From: JBAWAP01 sp049589355
GTDB taxonomy: Bacteria; Chloroflexota; Anaerolineae; VGOG01
Direction of reading: 5' to 3'
Length of the DNA stretch: 28,814 nucleotides
Assembly: GCA_049589355.1 (NCBI GenBank)
Contig: JBAWAP010000394.1
Coordinates: 1-28,814 of the forward strand
In this document: positions 1-6,422 of the stretch, in pieces
How the letters are laid out: every line of letters begins with the position of its first letter
How positions within the stretch are numbered: position 1 is the first letter of the stretch
Notes under the pieces: model-generated
The model's database searches: none
The model's input: the letters and a program-made list of their open reading frames with translations, nothing else
What the model was told of the DNA's origin: nothing
Program-made: the position numbers and the translations under genes

Positions 1-112
1 GGCTGAGATACTCACCCAAGCGGCAGGACACAAATTGAGAGTAGAGTCTTCTCCCGAATTGTTCGCAAGTAGGTTCGAGGCGATCTACACACGAGTGGTT
101 GAGAGAGGGTGA
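1..112 (+). CDS. 3' end of an upstream gene (unidentified)
   Basis: An open frame enters from the left edge at base 2 and stops at TGA 110-112. It gives a 36-residue tail ending in FEAIYTRVVERG. That ending resembles the last helix of many GT4 glycosyltransferases, and the neighbours are polysaccharide genes, so a glycosyltransferase is the best guess, but no catalytic motif is inside the window. The next gene starts 9 bases downstream, which suggests one transcription unit. Confidence 0.4.
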   Translation, partial: AEILTQAAGHKLRVESSPELFASRFEAIYTRVVERG

Positions 113-121
113 GAACGATCG

Positions 122-874
122 ATGAATACATCGCGACACGTTATCGAAGCCAGCTTTCATGACAGCATAGCGGGACTTGAGCGCATGGACTTCTATGCCT
201 ATGGGGCGCTTGATGCTGCAGATAGTTACGCTTATGCGTTACTGGGCGATTTGAAGGACAAAGTGTTGCTTGACCTCGGTTGTGGAAAAGGGAACCATGC
301 CCTTCACTTCGCAAAGTTGGGTGCTATTGTCCACGCCGTTGATATTTCGGGTGAGATGGTGCGAGTTACTTCTGACAGAGCTGAAAAGGCAGGTCTGGCG
401 AAGCGTATCATCACACACCAGGTTGCTGCTGAAGGGTTACATTCTGTATTTGCCGAGTAAATGTTTGATGTGGTTTTTGGGCACACGATTTTACATCATT
501 TAGAGTTGACGGTGGCGCGGGATGAGATTTATCACGTATTGAAGGGAGGAAGAGGCTATGGGGTCTTTCTGGAACCTTTGAACCATAACCCAGCGATCAA
601 CTTGTTTCGGCGGCTCACCCCGTGGCGTCGAACTCCAACAGAGGAACCTTTGCTATTTGAGTACTTGTTCTCCTTTGCAGAGCCGTTCACCCAGTTGACT
701 CACCGTGAGTTCTATTTGACCGCGTTGGGTGCTTTTGCGTTTCTTCCATTCCGGAGCAGGAGATTGTTTCAGGAGATACTGAACAGCCTGGTACAATTGG
801 ATAACATCCTACTGGCCCGCTGGCCTGGACTTGGTAAGTATGCCTGGGTTGTGGTGATGAAATTGACAAAATGA
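122..874 (+). pseudogene. SAM-dependent methyltransferase interrupted by in-frame TAA
   Basis: A class I SAM-dependent methyltransferase of about 250 residues would be encoded if the TAA at 458-460 were read through. The first half (112 aa) holds the SAM-binding motif DLGCGKG (residues 51-57) and the following acidic strand HAVDIS. The second half, in the same frame and starting with an ATG directly after the stop, holds the motif IV region FDVVFGHTILHHL and a C-terminal domain with the segment FLEPLNHNPAINLFRRLTP. Neither half is a complete enzyme. Re-initiation at TAAATG could produce the second half, but it lacks the cofactor loop. The likely job was methylation of a glycan or lipid in the surrounding polysaccharide pathway. 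The stop may be a real mutation or a sequencing error. Confidence 0.85.
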
Positions 875-2046
875 GAATACTATTCGTTGCATCCCGTTTC
901 CCATACCCCCCCATTCAAGGCGATCGGGTCCGGGGCTATCATTTCCTGCGGCTCATGAGCAAGCGACACAGCATAACCCTAGTGACTCCAGTGACCGGGT
1001 CTGTTGATAGCCAAGCACAACAGGCGGTGACCCAATTGTGCAAGCGCTGGGTACCTGTACATGTCCGTCAATGGCAGTCTGTTGTCAACACCGTCCGGTT
1101 CCCTTTTTGTGCTTTGCCCTTGCAAACCCTTTACTTCTGTCCGCAAGCCATCCGAAAACAGGTACAGACTCTATCGCAGACAGAAGCCTTCAGCTTAGTT
1201 CATGTTCAATTGGCCCGGGTAGCCCCTGTTGCCGATGGATTGGACGGTGTGCCAAAAGTGTTAGATTTCATTGATGCCCTCTCCCTGAATATGCGTCGCC
1301 GGGCTATGCTGGAGCGAGGGCTTGTGAAATGGTTTTTCCACCTGGAAGCCCGACGGATGGCTCGCTATGAGCGAGAACTGGTGGTCTCTTTTGACCGGCA
1401 AGCCGTCTCTTCACCTTTGGATAAAGAGACTATCGGTGCCTCTGAAAGCATGCACGTCATTCCCAACGGGGTTGATATTAAAGATTTTCCTTACAACGAA
1501 GATGAGCGAGAGAATAACGTCATTGTATTTACCGGACGTATTGGTTACTTTCCCAACGCCGATGCTGCCATCTATTTCGCCACCCAGGTTTTCCCACTAG
1601 TCCTGCGGCAAGAACCCGGCACCCGCTTTCTCATCGTCGGCGCTGACCCACCCCGCCGGGTGCGGCGGTTGGCCCAGCTGCCGGGTATCACAGTCACCGG
1701 CTATGTCCCCCGCATCCAGGATTATCTGACCCGCGCCACTGTAGCCGTGGCCCCGCTGCAGACTGGGTCGGGTATACAGAATAAGGTGTTGGAGGCAATG
1801 GCCTGTGGCACGCCGGTGGTCGCTACACCTAGTGCTCTAGGGGGTATCGAGGCTGAGGATGGTAAGCATCTGCTGGTTGCGGAGGATGCCGAGGCACTGG
1901 CTGAACAGGTGGTGCGGATGTTCAGAGATCAGGCCCTGCGGCGCCATTTGGCCCGCAACGCCCACCGTCTGATAGAGGAGAAATATACCTGGGAACGCTC
2001 GGTAGCGATGCTGGAGGAGGTGTATCGGCTGGCGGTACAAGAATAG
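871..2046 (+). CDS. GT4 glycosyltransferase (PEP-CTERM/EpsH1-associated sugar transferase-like)
   Basis: This encodes a 391-aa GT-B fold glycosyltransferase. The N-terminus (MRILFVASRFPYPPIQGDRVR) matches the style of the TIGR03087-like sugar transferases found in exopolysaccharide loci. The C-terminal half has VIPNGVD (about residue 197), the nucleotide-sugar strand IVFTGRIGYFPN, and the donor-site segment GSGIQNKVLEAMACGTPVVA. In this subfamily the first Glu of the classical EX7E motif is replaced. It probably adds a sugar to a lipid-linked repeat unit on the cytoplasmic face. The ATG overlaps the stop of the broken methyltransferase (ATGA), so the two were co-translated. The frame is intact, unlike the genes on both sides. 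The exact sugar cannot be told. Confidence 0.9.
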   Translation: MRILFVASRFPYPPIQGDRVRGYHFLRLMSKRHSITLVTPVTGSVDSQAQQAVTQLCKRWVPVHVRQWQSVVNTVRFPFCALPLQTLYFCPQAIRKQVQTLSQTEAFSLVHVQLARVAPVADGLDGVPKVLDFIDALSLNMRRRAMLERGLVKWFFHLEARRMARYERELVVSFDRQAVSSPLDKETIGASESMHVIPNGVDIKDFPYNEDERENNVIVFTGRIGYFPNADAAIYFATQVFPLVLRQEPGTRFLIVGADPPRRVRRLAQLPGITVTGYVPRIQDYLTRATVAVAPLQTGSGIQNKVLEAMACGTPVVATPSALGGIEAEDGKHLLVAEDAEALAEQVVRMFRDQALRRHLARNAHRLIEEKYTWERSVAMLEEVYRLAVQE

Positions 2047-2093
2047 CCAATGGTGAGCCATATCGGCCAGCTTATCAAGTGATCGGTGAATGT
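2044..2093 (+). repeat. Leader segment A, similar to 8608-8655
   Basis: A roughly 50-base segment in front of the O-antigen ligase shares most of its bases with the segment in front of the sugar transferase at 8653. Both contain ATAGC, then ATGGTGAGCCAT, a GGC-rich middle and a final ATG. Copy A could encode a ten-residue peptide (MVSHIGQLIK) ending in TGA at 2080-2082. It may be a duplicated leader or the trace of recombination between two polysaccharide loci. Confidence 0.5.
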
Positions 2094-3756
2094 CACTACC
2101 CAACCGGTGATGGATCAGAATGTACGGAAAACAGTTACAACCGTAAGTCATGACTTCCTTCGCGTGGCGTGGATTTTGCACCACCGGATAGCAGGTATCA
2201 CTATGGGGATCGAGATTCCCCTACTGGTAATTATCTACGCCATATTCACCTTCTCCGACCGGATCCCTTTACTCGGTTTGGTTGCCATAGGCCTGTTGTG
2301 GATGGCACACTGGTGGGCGACCGGCAGGTTGACGACAACGACCCCTATGGATATACCTGTCTTAGCCATTCTAACCATGGTGCCCCTTAGCCTATACGTA
2401 TCTGTAGATCGTTCGCTCAGCCAGCCCAAGTCTTATGGCCTCATTCTAGGAGTTGCCGTCTTCTATGCAGTAGTCAACGCGACCCGTACCATTCGTGGGG
2501 TACAATTCGCCGCTGTTGCTCTGGTTCTCGTCAGTGCCGCTGTGGTCATGCTGGGGCTGGTGGGCACGGATTGGTTTCCCAGCAAGCTCTTTTCCTGGCC
2601 CGCGTTGTATGATCACTTGCCCAAATTGATCCGGGGGATCCCTCGGTCCATTGTAGGAGGGTTTTCATCTACCGGCGTAGGTGGAACCTTAGTCTTTCTG
2701 ATACCGGTGCTGCTCAGCCTGTTATGGAACGGCCGCTCAACGACGAGGATTCAGGAGACAAGTGATAATCGCCTGCTCCAAATCTGGTGGGCATGGAATC
2801 GGCCTATTTTGGTCCTGTCTCTTCTAGTGACCACATTTACATTGGCCCTCACTCAATCCAGAGGCTCGTTCGTCGGCATTAGTGTTGGCCTGCTGGCCTT
2901 AGCCGCATGGTACGATCGGCGCGCCCTATGGGCCATTCCAACCCTAGCTTTGGCCCTCCTTGCATTGATCAAGAGTGGCAAGGGGGCGCAAGTGATCCAG
3001 TTCGTACTGCGTGTGAATCCAGATGCCGTGCAGTGGCGTATAGAAATATGGCAGCAGGCCATGTCCATGATTCGGGACTTCCCCTACACCGGAGTCGGCA
3101 TGGGCACCTTTGAAACCGCAGTCAACATCATGTATCCTTCCTCCATCATAAGACTATACACTCCATTCACTCACGCCCACAACGAATTGCTCCAGGTGGC
3201 AGTAGACCTTGGCATCCCCGGCCTGGTGGGATACGTAGCCCTTCTCACCACCTTCGCCGTCACTGCCTAGCGGGCTTATCGCACCCTGAATGATCGCTGG
3301 TTGCGGGCATTGATTGTGGGTCTGGCCTGCGGGATGCTGGCCCATCAGGTCTTCGGACTAACTGACGCTTTCCTGCTGGGTACCAAGCCCGGGGTAGTGA
3401 TGTGGGTGTTTATGGGGTTAATAGCTGCGTTGTATGTACACCGGGATCCGATAGCGAGACAATTATCTAGGACAGGAGAGGAAGGAGAAAGAGACAGTGG
3501 CCTGGAATCCGTAAGTGTCGGTCGCGAAGCCGGCAGCGGTCGGCGACTAAGTCGGTTAGGTAGCTTTCTGTTGGCCTTCGGCTGCTGGGCCCTCTTCTCT
3601 CTACTAGCCATTGCCTTCGTTGGTAACTGGCCTTACTTGGGCTTGGCCGTTGCCCTGGCTGGTGGCGTAATCCTGGGCTTTGTCTGTATGATGCGTTTCG
3701 AGTCCAAACCCCAAGAGGGACCAAATGGGACAGACGGGCCAGGGGGTGCAATTTGA
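2086..3756 (+). pseudogene. O-antigen ligase/polymerase (Wzy_C) interrupted by in-frame TAG
   Basis: This is a multi-spanning membrane protein of the O-antigen ligase family, which polymerises or transfers lipid-linked glycans on the outer face of the cytoplasmic membrane. The conserved Wzy_C core is visible: LALTQSRGSFVG, then GVGMGTFETAV and HAHNELLQVAVDLGIPGLVGY. A TAG at 3268-3270 separates this from its last part, which continues in the same frame (LRALIVGLACGMLAHQVFGLTDAFLLG). The codon lies at a position where TGG (Trp) fits the context AVTA-W-RAYR, so a single G-to-A change explains it. The C-terminal part ends in a polar tail and a final two-helix segment. The start is GTG 2086 or ATG 2110; neither has a good ribosome site. 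Truncation removes the last membrane helices and probably inactivates it. Confidence 0.85.
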
Positions 3757-3783
3757 GGAGCCAAATGGGCCAAACGGGCCAGG
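3721..3783 (+). repeat. Direct repeat, two 23-base units 40 bases apart
   Basis: The units at 3721-3743 and 3761-3783 (CCAAATGGG..CAGACGGGCCAGG type) match at 21 of 23 positions. They span the stop codon of the ligase gene and the start of the following relic ORF. The first unit encodes a PNGTDGPG-type tail of the ligase. A slipped-strand duplication is the simplest explanation. Confidence 0.7.
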
Positions 3784-3902
3784 AGGGACAAAAGGGAATA
3801 GAGGGTCCAAGTGAAGGGCGTCAGTCGGAGACGGAAGCCCGGTCTTTTTGGGAACGTGCCAATGGCCTGTGGCAGCAGCTATGGCAAAGTCTGCCATGGT
3901 AA
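3765..3902 (+). pseudogene. Relic of UPF0104 flippase N-terminus
   Basis: This 45-codon ORF has a good ribosome site (GAGGAG, six bases before ATG). Its residues SFWERANGLWQQ closely match LSLWERANDLWQQ in the N-terminus of the flippase gene at 6423. At DNA level 26 of 29 bases agree between 3850-3878 and 6535-6563. The ORF then ends at TAA before any membrane helix. I read it as the 5' stub of a second flippase gene whose body has been deleted, sitting directly after the broken O-antigen ligase. It could be translated as a small peptide, but nothing suggests a function. Confidence 0.6.
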
Positions 3903-4013
3903 CCTCGACGGTCGCTCCACCTAGACTTATACATCCTGCTCAAAGCCTTTCTCATGCTCTTCCGCCGTGAGGGGCTTTGTGGCATGAAGGGTGTCGTCCA
4001 CGACTTGGAGTGA
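3903..4013 (+). pseudogene. Relic of a bacterial sugar transferase C-terminus
   Basis: Directly after the stop of the preceding stub the same frame reads RSLHLDLYILLKAFLMLFRREG and stops at TGA 4011-4013. The pattern SLxLDLxILLK is the typical last helix of PF02397 polyprenyl-phosphate sugar-1-phosphate transferases; the intact copy at 8653 ends SIYLDLLILAKT. No start codon or catalytic domain remains. A matching earlier piece of the same C-terminal motif lies at 4999-5100. Confidence 0.5.
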
Positions 4014-4020
4014 GTAGCAA

Positions 4021-4057
4021 ATGGCTGATGGCAGATGGCGGAGGGGGAGAGGGGGAG
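4021..4057 (+). repeat. Short tandem repeats, 7-mers then 8-mers
   Basis: Three 7-base units (ATGGCTG, ATGGCAG, ATGGCGG) at 4021-4041 are followed by two copies of AGGGGGAG at 4042-4057. They lie just upstream of the promoter for the 4142 gene. Similar heptamer runs occur elsewhere in the window. Confidence 0.7.
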
Positions 4058-4072
4058 CAAGAGCGCCCACTT

Positions 4073-4101
4073 TTGCTTTTGGAGCTAGGATAAAGTATAA
4101 T
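4073..4101 (+). promoter_or_regulatory. Probable sigma-70 promoter for the 4142-4998 pair
   Basis: A perfect -10 box TATAAT lies at 4096-4101. A weak -35 (TTGCTT, 3 of 6) lies at 4073-4078 with a 17-base spacer. The first downstream gene starts at 4142 with a GAGGAG ribosome site, leaving a leader of about 35 bases. Confidence 0.6.
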
Positions 4102-4141
4102 GTCCACAGATTGGAAAAGAAAGGCATGAGGAGACATAGCG

Positions 4142-4546
4142 ATGCAAGCGACTGGATTGCCTGAGACAGTTGTTCAAGCGTGGGGACCAGAAGTGGCCAA
4201 CGATTTCCTCACCTGGTTGGAAGAACGGATGCGTGCCACGGCGTTCATCTCTCAGATTCATATCTCGGCCTTTGTGGCGCGGCAAAAGGTGAATGTGCTG
4301 ATGCTGGAACGGGTAAGTAACCTGCTCCTGGCCAGCGAACCCAGGCTGACGGAAGCCCCTGACGGGAGTGGGGTGTGGCACGTGCCTGTAGACCTGACAT
4401 TCCCCACACATGGGCGGGTAGGGTGTGTCGGCGAGGTAGAGGTAGACGCCCGTTATGGCGAGGTGCACTACGACGATGCCTTGTTGACCCAGATAGCCCA
4501 CGAAGCCGAAAGGCTGGCGCAGCAGACTCTTCACCCAACTCCATGA
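4142..4546 (+). CDS. Hypothetical protein paired with a C39-like peptidase
   Basis: I do not recognise this 134-aa soluble protein with certainty. The N-terminus (LPETVVQAWGPEVANDFLTWLEERM) looks like a helical pair rich in Trp and Glu, of a type seen in small Chloroflexota hypothetical proteins. The C-terminal half is beta-rich with HGRVGCVGEVEVDARYGEV, reminiscent of regions written as 'VDAxTGEV' in other hypothetical proteins, followed by a charged helix. There is no signal peptide or membrane segment. It has its own promoter (4073-4101) and ribosome site (GAGGAG), and its stop overlaps the next start (ATGA), so the two proteins are made together. A substrate, chaperone or inhibitor of the peptidase are all possible; this is inference. 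Confidence 0.75.
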   Translation: MQATGLPETVVQAWGPEVANDFLTWLEERMRATAFISQIHISAFVARQKVNVLMLERVSNLLLASEPRLTEAPDGSGVWHVPVDLTFPTHGRVGCVGEVEVDARYGEVHYDDALLTQIAHEAERLAQQTLHPTP

Positions 4547-4998
4547 ACCCCGTCGTCTCCATCTCTCATTTTCAACAATCGGCTGAAGGATATTGTTTGT
4601 CGGCCTGCGTGCGTATGGTATTGACCCACCTGGGCCTGGAGCGCTCCGAGGCCGAGGTCAGCCAGGTGCTCGGTGCACGAGAGTTTGGCACGCCGAGCTT
4701 TGCCGTCCGGCGGCTGATCGCAGAAGGGTTACAGGTGACCTACGGCGAATGGTCGGTTGCCCAACTGGTGACCGTGCTTGACGCCGAACAGCCGGTCTTG
4801 TTCGTGCGCACCGGGTTTCTGGACTACTGGCAGGAGGATGTGGCCCATGCCGTGGTGGTAGTTGGTGTCGAGGAAAGAGAGCAATTCTGGGTGCACGATC
4901 CGGCCCTGCCCGATGGGCCCCGGGCCGTGTCATGGAACGGTCTATTGGCAGCCTGGGCCGAATTCGGCTACCGGGCTGCTCTGATCCCGCCACGGTGA
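4543..4998 (+). CDS. C39-like papain-fold cysteine peptidase (small, stand-alone)
   Basis: This 151-aa protein starts at the ATG that overlaps the upstream TGA; the frame is open further upstream, but only inside the neighbouring gene. It has a C39/papain-like layout: Gln12 and Cys18 in FQQSAEGYCLSACVRM, His102 in DVAHAVVVVGVE, and Asp119 in FWVHDPALPDGP. This gives a plausible oxyanion Gln and Cys-His-Asp triad. The size fits a single peptidase domain without the ABC transporter part found in bacteriocin exporters. No signal peptide is seen, so it is probably cytoplasmic. The partner at 4142 may be its substrate or regulator. The pair is intact although its surroundings are decayed. Confidence 0.8.
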   Translation: MNPVVSISHFQQSAEGYCLSACVRMVLTHLGLERSEAEVSQVLGAREFGTPSFAVRRLIAEGLQVTYGEWSVAQLVTVLDAEQPVLFVRTGFLDYWQEDVAHAVVVVGVEEREQFWVHDPALPDGPRAVSWNGLLAAWAEFGYRAALIPPR

Positions 4999-5100
4999 GC
5001 GGAGTGCATCGAGCTGGACATCTGGTACGTAGATCACAAGTCGCTACTCAATCGGCGCTCGCTCCCTCGGCACCGTAAGAAATGCGTAATGCTCCCCTGA
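4999..5100 (+). pseudogene. Relic of a sugar transferase C-terminal region
   Basis: Right after the peptidase stop the same strand reads IELDIWYVDHKSLL (about 5008-5049) and then degenerates to a stop at 5098-5100. The pattern LDxWYVDxxSL precedes the final helix of PF02397 sugar transferases. The final-helix piece is found at 3903-4013, upstream rather than downstream, so the fragments do not lie in ancestral order. The identification rests on a short motif. Confidence 0.4.
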
Positions 5101-5375
5101 CGAGCTTAGAATTTGTCAACGCCACCTTCTCAAGTTGCAGACTCGTTCTGAGCAGACGTGTCAAAGAAATGGAGCAGGCGGGAGTTCACGGTATGGTAGA
5201 GCAACTTCAACGGGAGATTCAGGCTTATGAACTCGCCCGCATCCAGCACTCTATCCACATCCTCAGAGACGAGTTGCAGGGTATCGAGGCTGCAAAACTG
5301 CCGTCCGTGATTCAGAAGACGCTGGATGTGCTTGAGGAAGTGACCCACGTCCTGCAGCCTGTTTCGGGTTCGTAG
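5082..5375 (+). CDS. Small helical hypothetical protein
   Basis: This 97-aa ORF starts at ATG 5082 without a clear ribosome site. The sequence is mostly charged and amphipathic helix (RRVKEMEQAGVHGMVEQLQREIQAYELARIQHSIHIL and onward), compatible with a small coiled-coil or regulatory protein. No motif or family is recognised. An open frame of similar length exists on the opposite strand (5130-5408), but the plus-strand reading has the more protein-like composition. It lies between a transferase relic and a promoter, with no operon partner. Confidence 0.5.
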   Translation: MRNAPLTSLEFVNATFSSCRLVLSRRVKEMEQAGVHGMVEQLQREIQAYELARIQHSIHILRDELQGIEAAKLPSVIQKTLDVLEEVTHVLQPVSGS

Positions 5376-5401
5376 CGTGGGAGAACAAGGGGAATAGCGT
5401 C

Positions 5402-5430
5402 TGGACATATTCAGGACGTTGTGCTATGCT
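5402..5430 (+). promoter_or_regulatory. Probable promoter upstream of the mazEF region
   Basis: TGGACA (5 of 6 to the -35 consensus) at 5402-5407 and TATGCT (4 of 6 to the -10) at 5425-5430 are separated by 17 bases. The next start codon is the relic ATG at 5455, with GGAG before it; mazE follows at 5687. Confidence 0.5.
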
Positions 5431-5454
5431 TAAAATGCTCGTGGAGATTAAGAC

Positions 5455-5526
5455 ATGAAGCTGGCAGACATCGTCAGCCGGGTAGTTATCGATCCCCGCA
5501 AAAGGACATACCACTCTATGCGATAG
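5455..5526 (+). pseudogene. Short 5' gene relic (possible DUF6883-like start)
   Basis: An ATG with a good ribosome site (GGAG, about 8 bases upstream) begins a 23-codon frame reading MKLADIVSRVVIDPRKRTY and ends at TAG 5524-5526. The opening, with 'xxVIDPRK', resembles the start of small DUF6883-type hypothetical proteins, but the remainder is gone. Downstream sequence to 5686 contains purine-rich and short repeat DNA and no gene that I can support. Confidence 0.3.
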
Positions 5527-5605
5527 CGGTGGGCATGCCAACGCGAGTGATCCGAAGGGAGCAGAGGGGCAGGAGAGCGGGAGAGATAAGTCCAAAGAGC
5601 AAAGC

Positions 5606-5645
5606 TTGTACTGAGCCCAGTCGAAGTATCCAAAATCCAAACTGA
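5606..5645 (+). repeat. Interspersed CTGAG/TCGAAG repeat plus heptamers
   Basis: The stretch TGTACTGAGCCCAGTCGAAG (5608-5627 region) is a near copy of the element at 14057-14081. It is followed by two ATCCAAA heptamers. It lies in the non-coding gap before mazE. Confidence 0.65.
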
Positions 5646-5686
5646 GGGAGGGAAGTAGGACAGTGAAAGGGGGAAAGGAGTCCGGT

Positions 5687-5944
5687 ATGACCGCGCAGAC
5701 CATTCAAATTGAAGTGCCAGGCCCGTTGCTCGAACGTGCCCGCGTTCAGGCCCTGGGCGAAGCCCGGGAGCTAATCGCTTTTTTGCTCGAAAACTACATC
5801 CAGGAGTTGGAGAAGGCCCAGCGCCAGCAGGCTTACGAAGCCTACTACGCAGCCCGCACACCAGAGGATGAAGCGGAAGAGCTGGAACTATTGGCCGAGT
5901 TTGCCTTTGCCGATGCCGAGGTAACAGACGAGACGATCCCATGA
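5687..5944 (+). CDS. MazE-like antitoxin
   Basis: This encodes a small acidic protein of 85 aa. The N-terminus (TIQIEVPGPLLERARV) has the look of a ribbon-helix-helix DNA-binding unit. The C-terminal half is strongly acidic (ARTPEDEAEELELLAEF), as in antitoxin tails that bind MazF. I chose ATG 5687 because AAAGGAG lies about six bases upstream; GTG 5663 in the same frame has no such site. Its stop overlaps the mazF start (ATGA), the usual arrangement of a type II toxin-antitoxin operon, where the antitoxin normally represses its own promoter. With mazF broken it is probably an orphan antitoxin. Confidence 0.8.
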   Translation: MTAQTIQIEVPGPLLERARVQALGEARELIAFLLENYIQELEKAQRQQAYEAYYAARTPEDEAEELELLAEFAFADAEVTDETIP

Positions 5945-6312
5945 GCCAGTCCGTTCGACGCGGCGACGTCTTCTGGGCCAACCCTTCGGGCTGAGCCTCA
6001 GGGCGAAGCCTTGATCCCACAGTTGGCGTCGAGATCAAAAAGACAAGGCCGGTCGTTGTGGTATCCAACGATGTGATCAACCGGCGTAGCCGGCTGGTGA
6101 TTGTGGTGCCGCTGACGACAAATATTGCACATCTCTCACCCAGCCACGTGCTGATTCCCCAAGGTGAGGGTGGCCTAGGCCAGGACTCCAAGGTGCTCAC
6201 TGAGCAGATTCGGGCTATGGACAAACAGCGGCTGGTCACCAGGATCGGTACCCTGTCAGATCGGTTCCTGCGGTTGATTGAACAAGCCATCCGCAATTCT
6301 TTGGACATGTAA
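5941..6312 (+). pseudogene. mazF: MazF endoribonuclease toxin, split by a 27-bp palindromic insertion
   Basis: MazF is a ribosome-independent mRNA interferase. The gene begins MSQSVRRGDVFWAN and continues LDPTVGVEIKKTRPVVVVSNDVINRR, exactly as in the family, but 27 bases lie between these parts and introduce TGA at 5992-5994. Removing them restores a 114-residue MazF of normal length with the conserved RGDVFWANLDPT and KTRP segments. The insertion is a multiple of three, so the frame is otherwise intact. A GTG at 6058 could re-initiate but would lack the N-terminal strand and the TRP arginine, so activity is unlikely. Loss of toxin with retention of the antitoxin is the tolerated direction. 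Confidence 0.9.
5982..6010 (+). repeat. 25-bp nested palindrome inside mazF with CC flanks
   Basis: Bases 5984-6008 read CTTCG-GG-CTGAG-C-CTCAG-GG-CGAAG: two perfect 5-bp stems nested round a single base. CC stands on both sides (5982-5983 and 6009-6010), as a 2-base target duplication would leave. One CC plus the palindrome equals the 27 extra bases in mazF. Confidence 0.85.
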
Positions 6313-6422
6313 GGGGCACGGTATGATTCAATCCCGCACTCCGATGTTGTCCCCCGACATCACCGCCGCTAAGATCGAGCAAGAGGGGAAGTCTGAAGAA
6401 ATAGGAATGCGCATCCATAAAT

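Noticed and set aside
3721..3783. Collagen-like (GPNGPNGPGG) protein
   Set aside because: Only two imperfect units are present and the frame breaks at once; it is a short direct DNA repeat.
5130..5408. Minus-strand ORF of 92 codons opposite the 5082 gene
   Set aside because: It mirrors the plus-strand helical protein and has no ribosome site or family motif. I kept the plus-strand reading, with moderate confidence only.
458..5994. Stop-codon recoding (read-through of TAA, TAG or TGA) as an explanation for the interrupted genes
   Set aside because: Three different stop codons are involved, intact genes use all of them as normal stops, and one case is a clear insertion. Mutation or sequencing error is simpler.
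5448..6308. Long 286-codon minus-strand ORF across mazE and mazF
   Set aside because: It is antisense to a clearly recognisable toxin-antitoxin pair, crosses repeats and has low-complexity Arg/Pro-rich translation.
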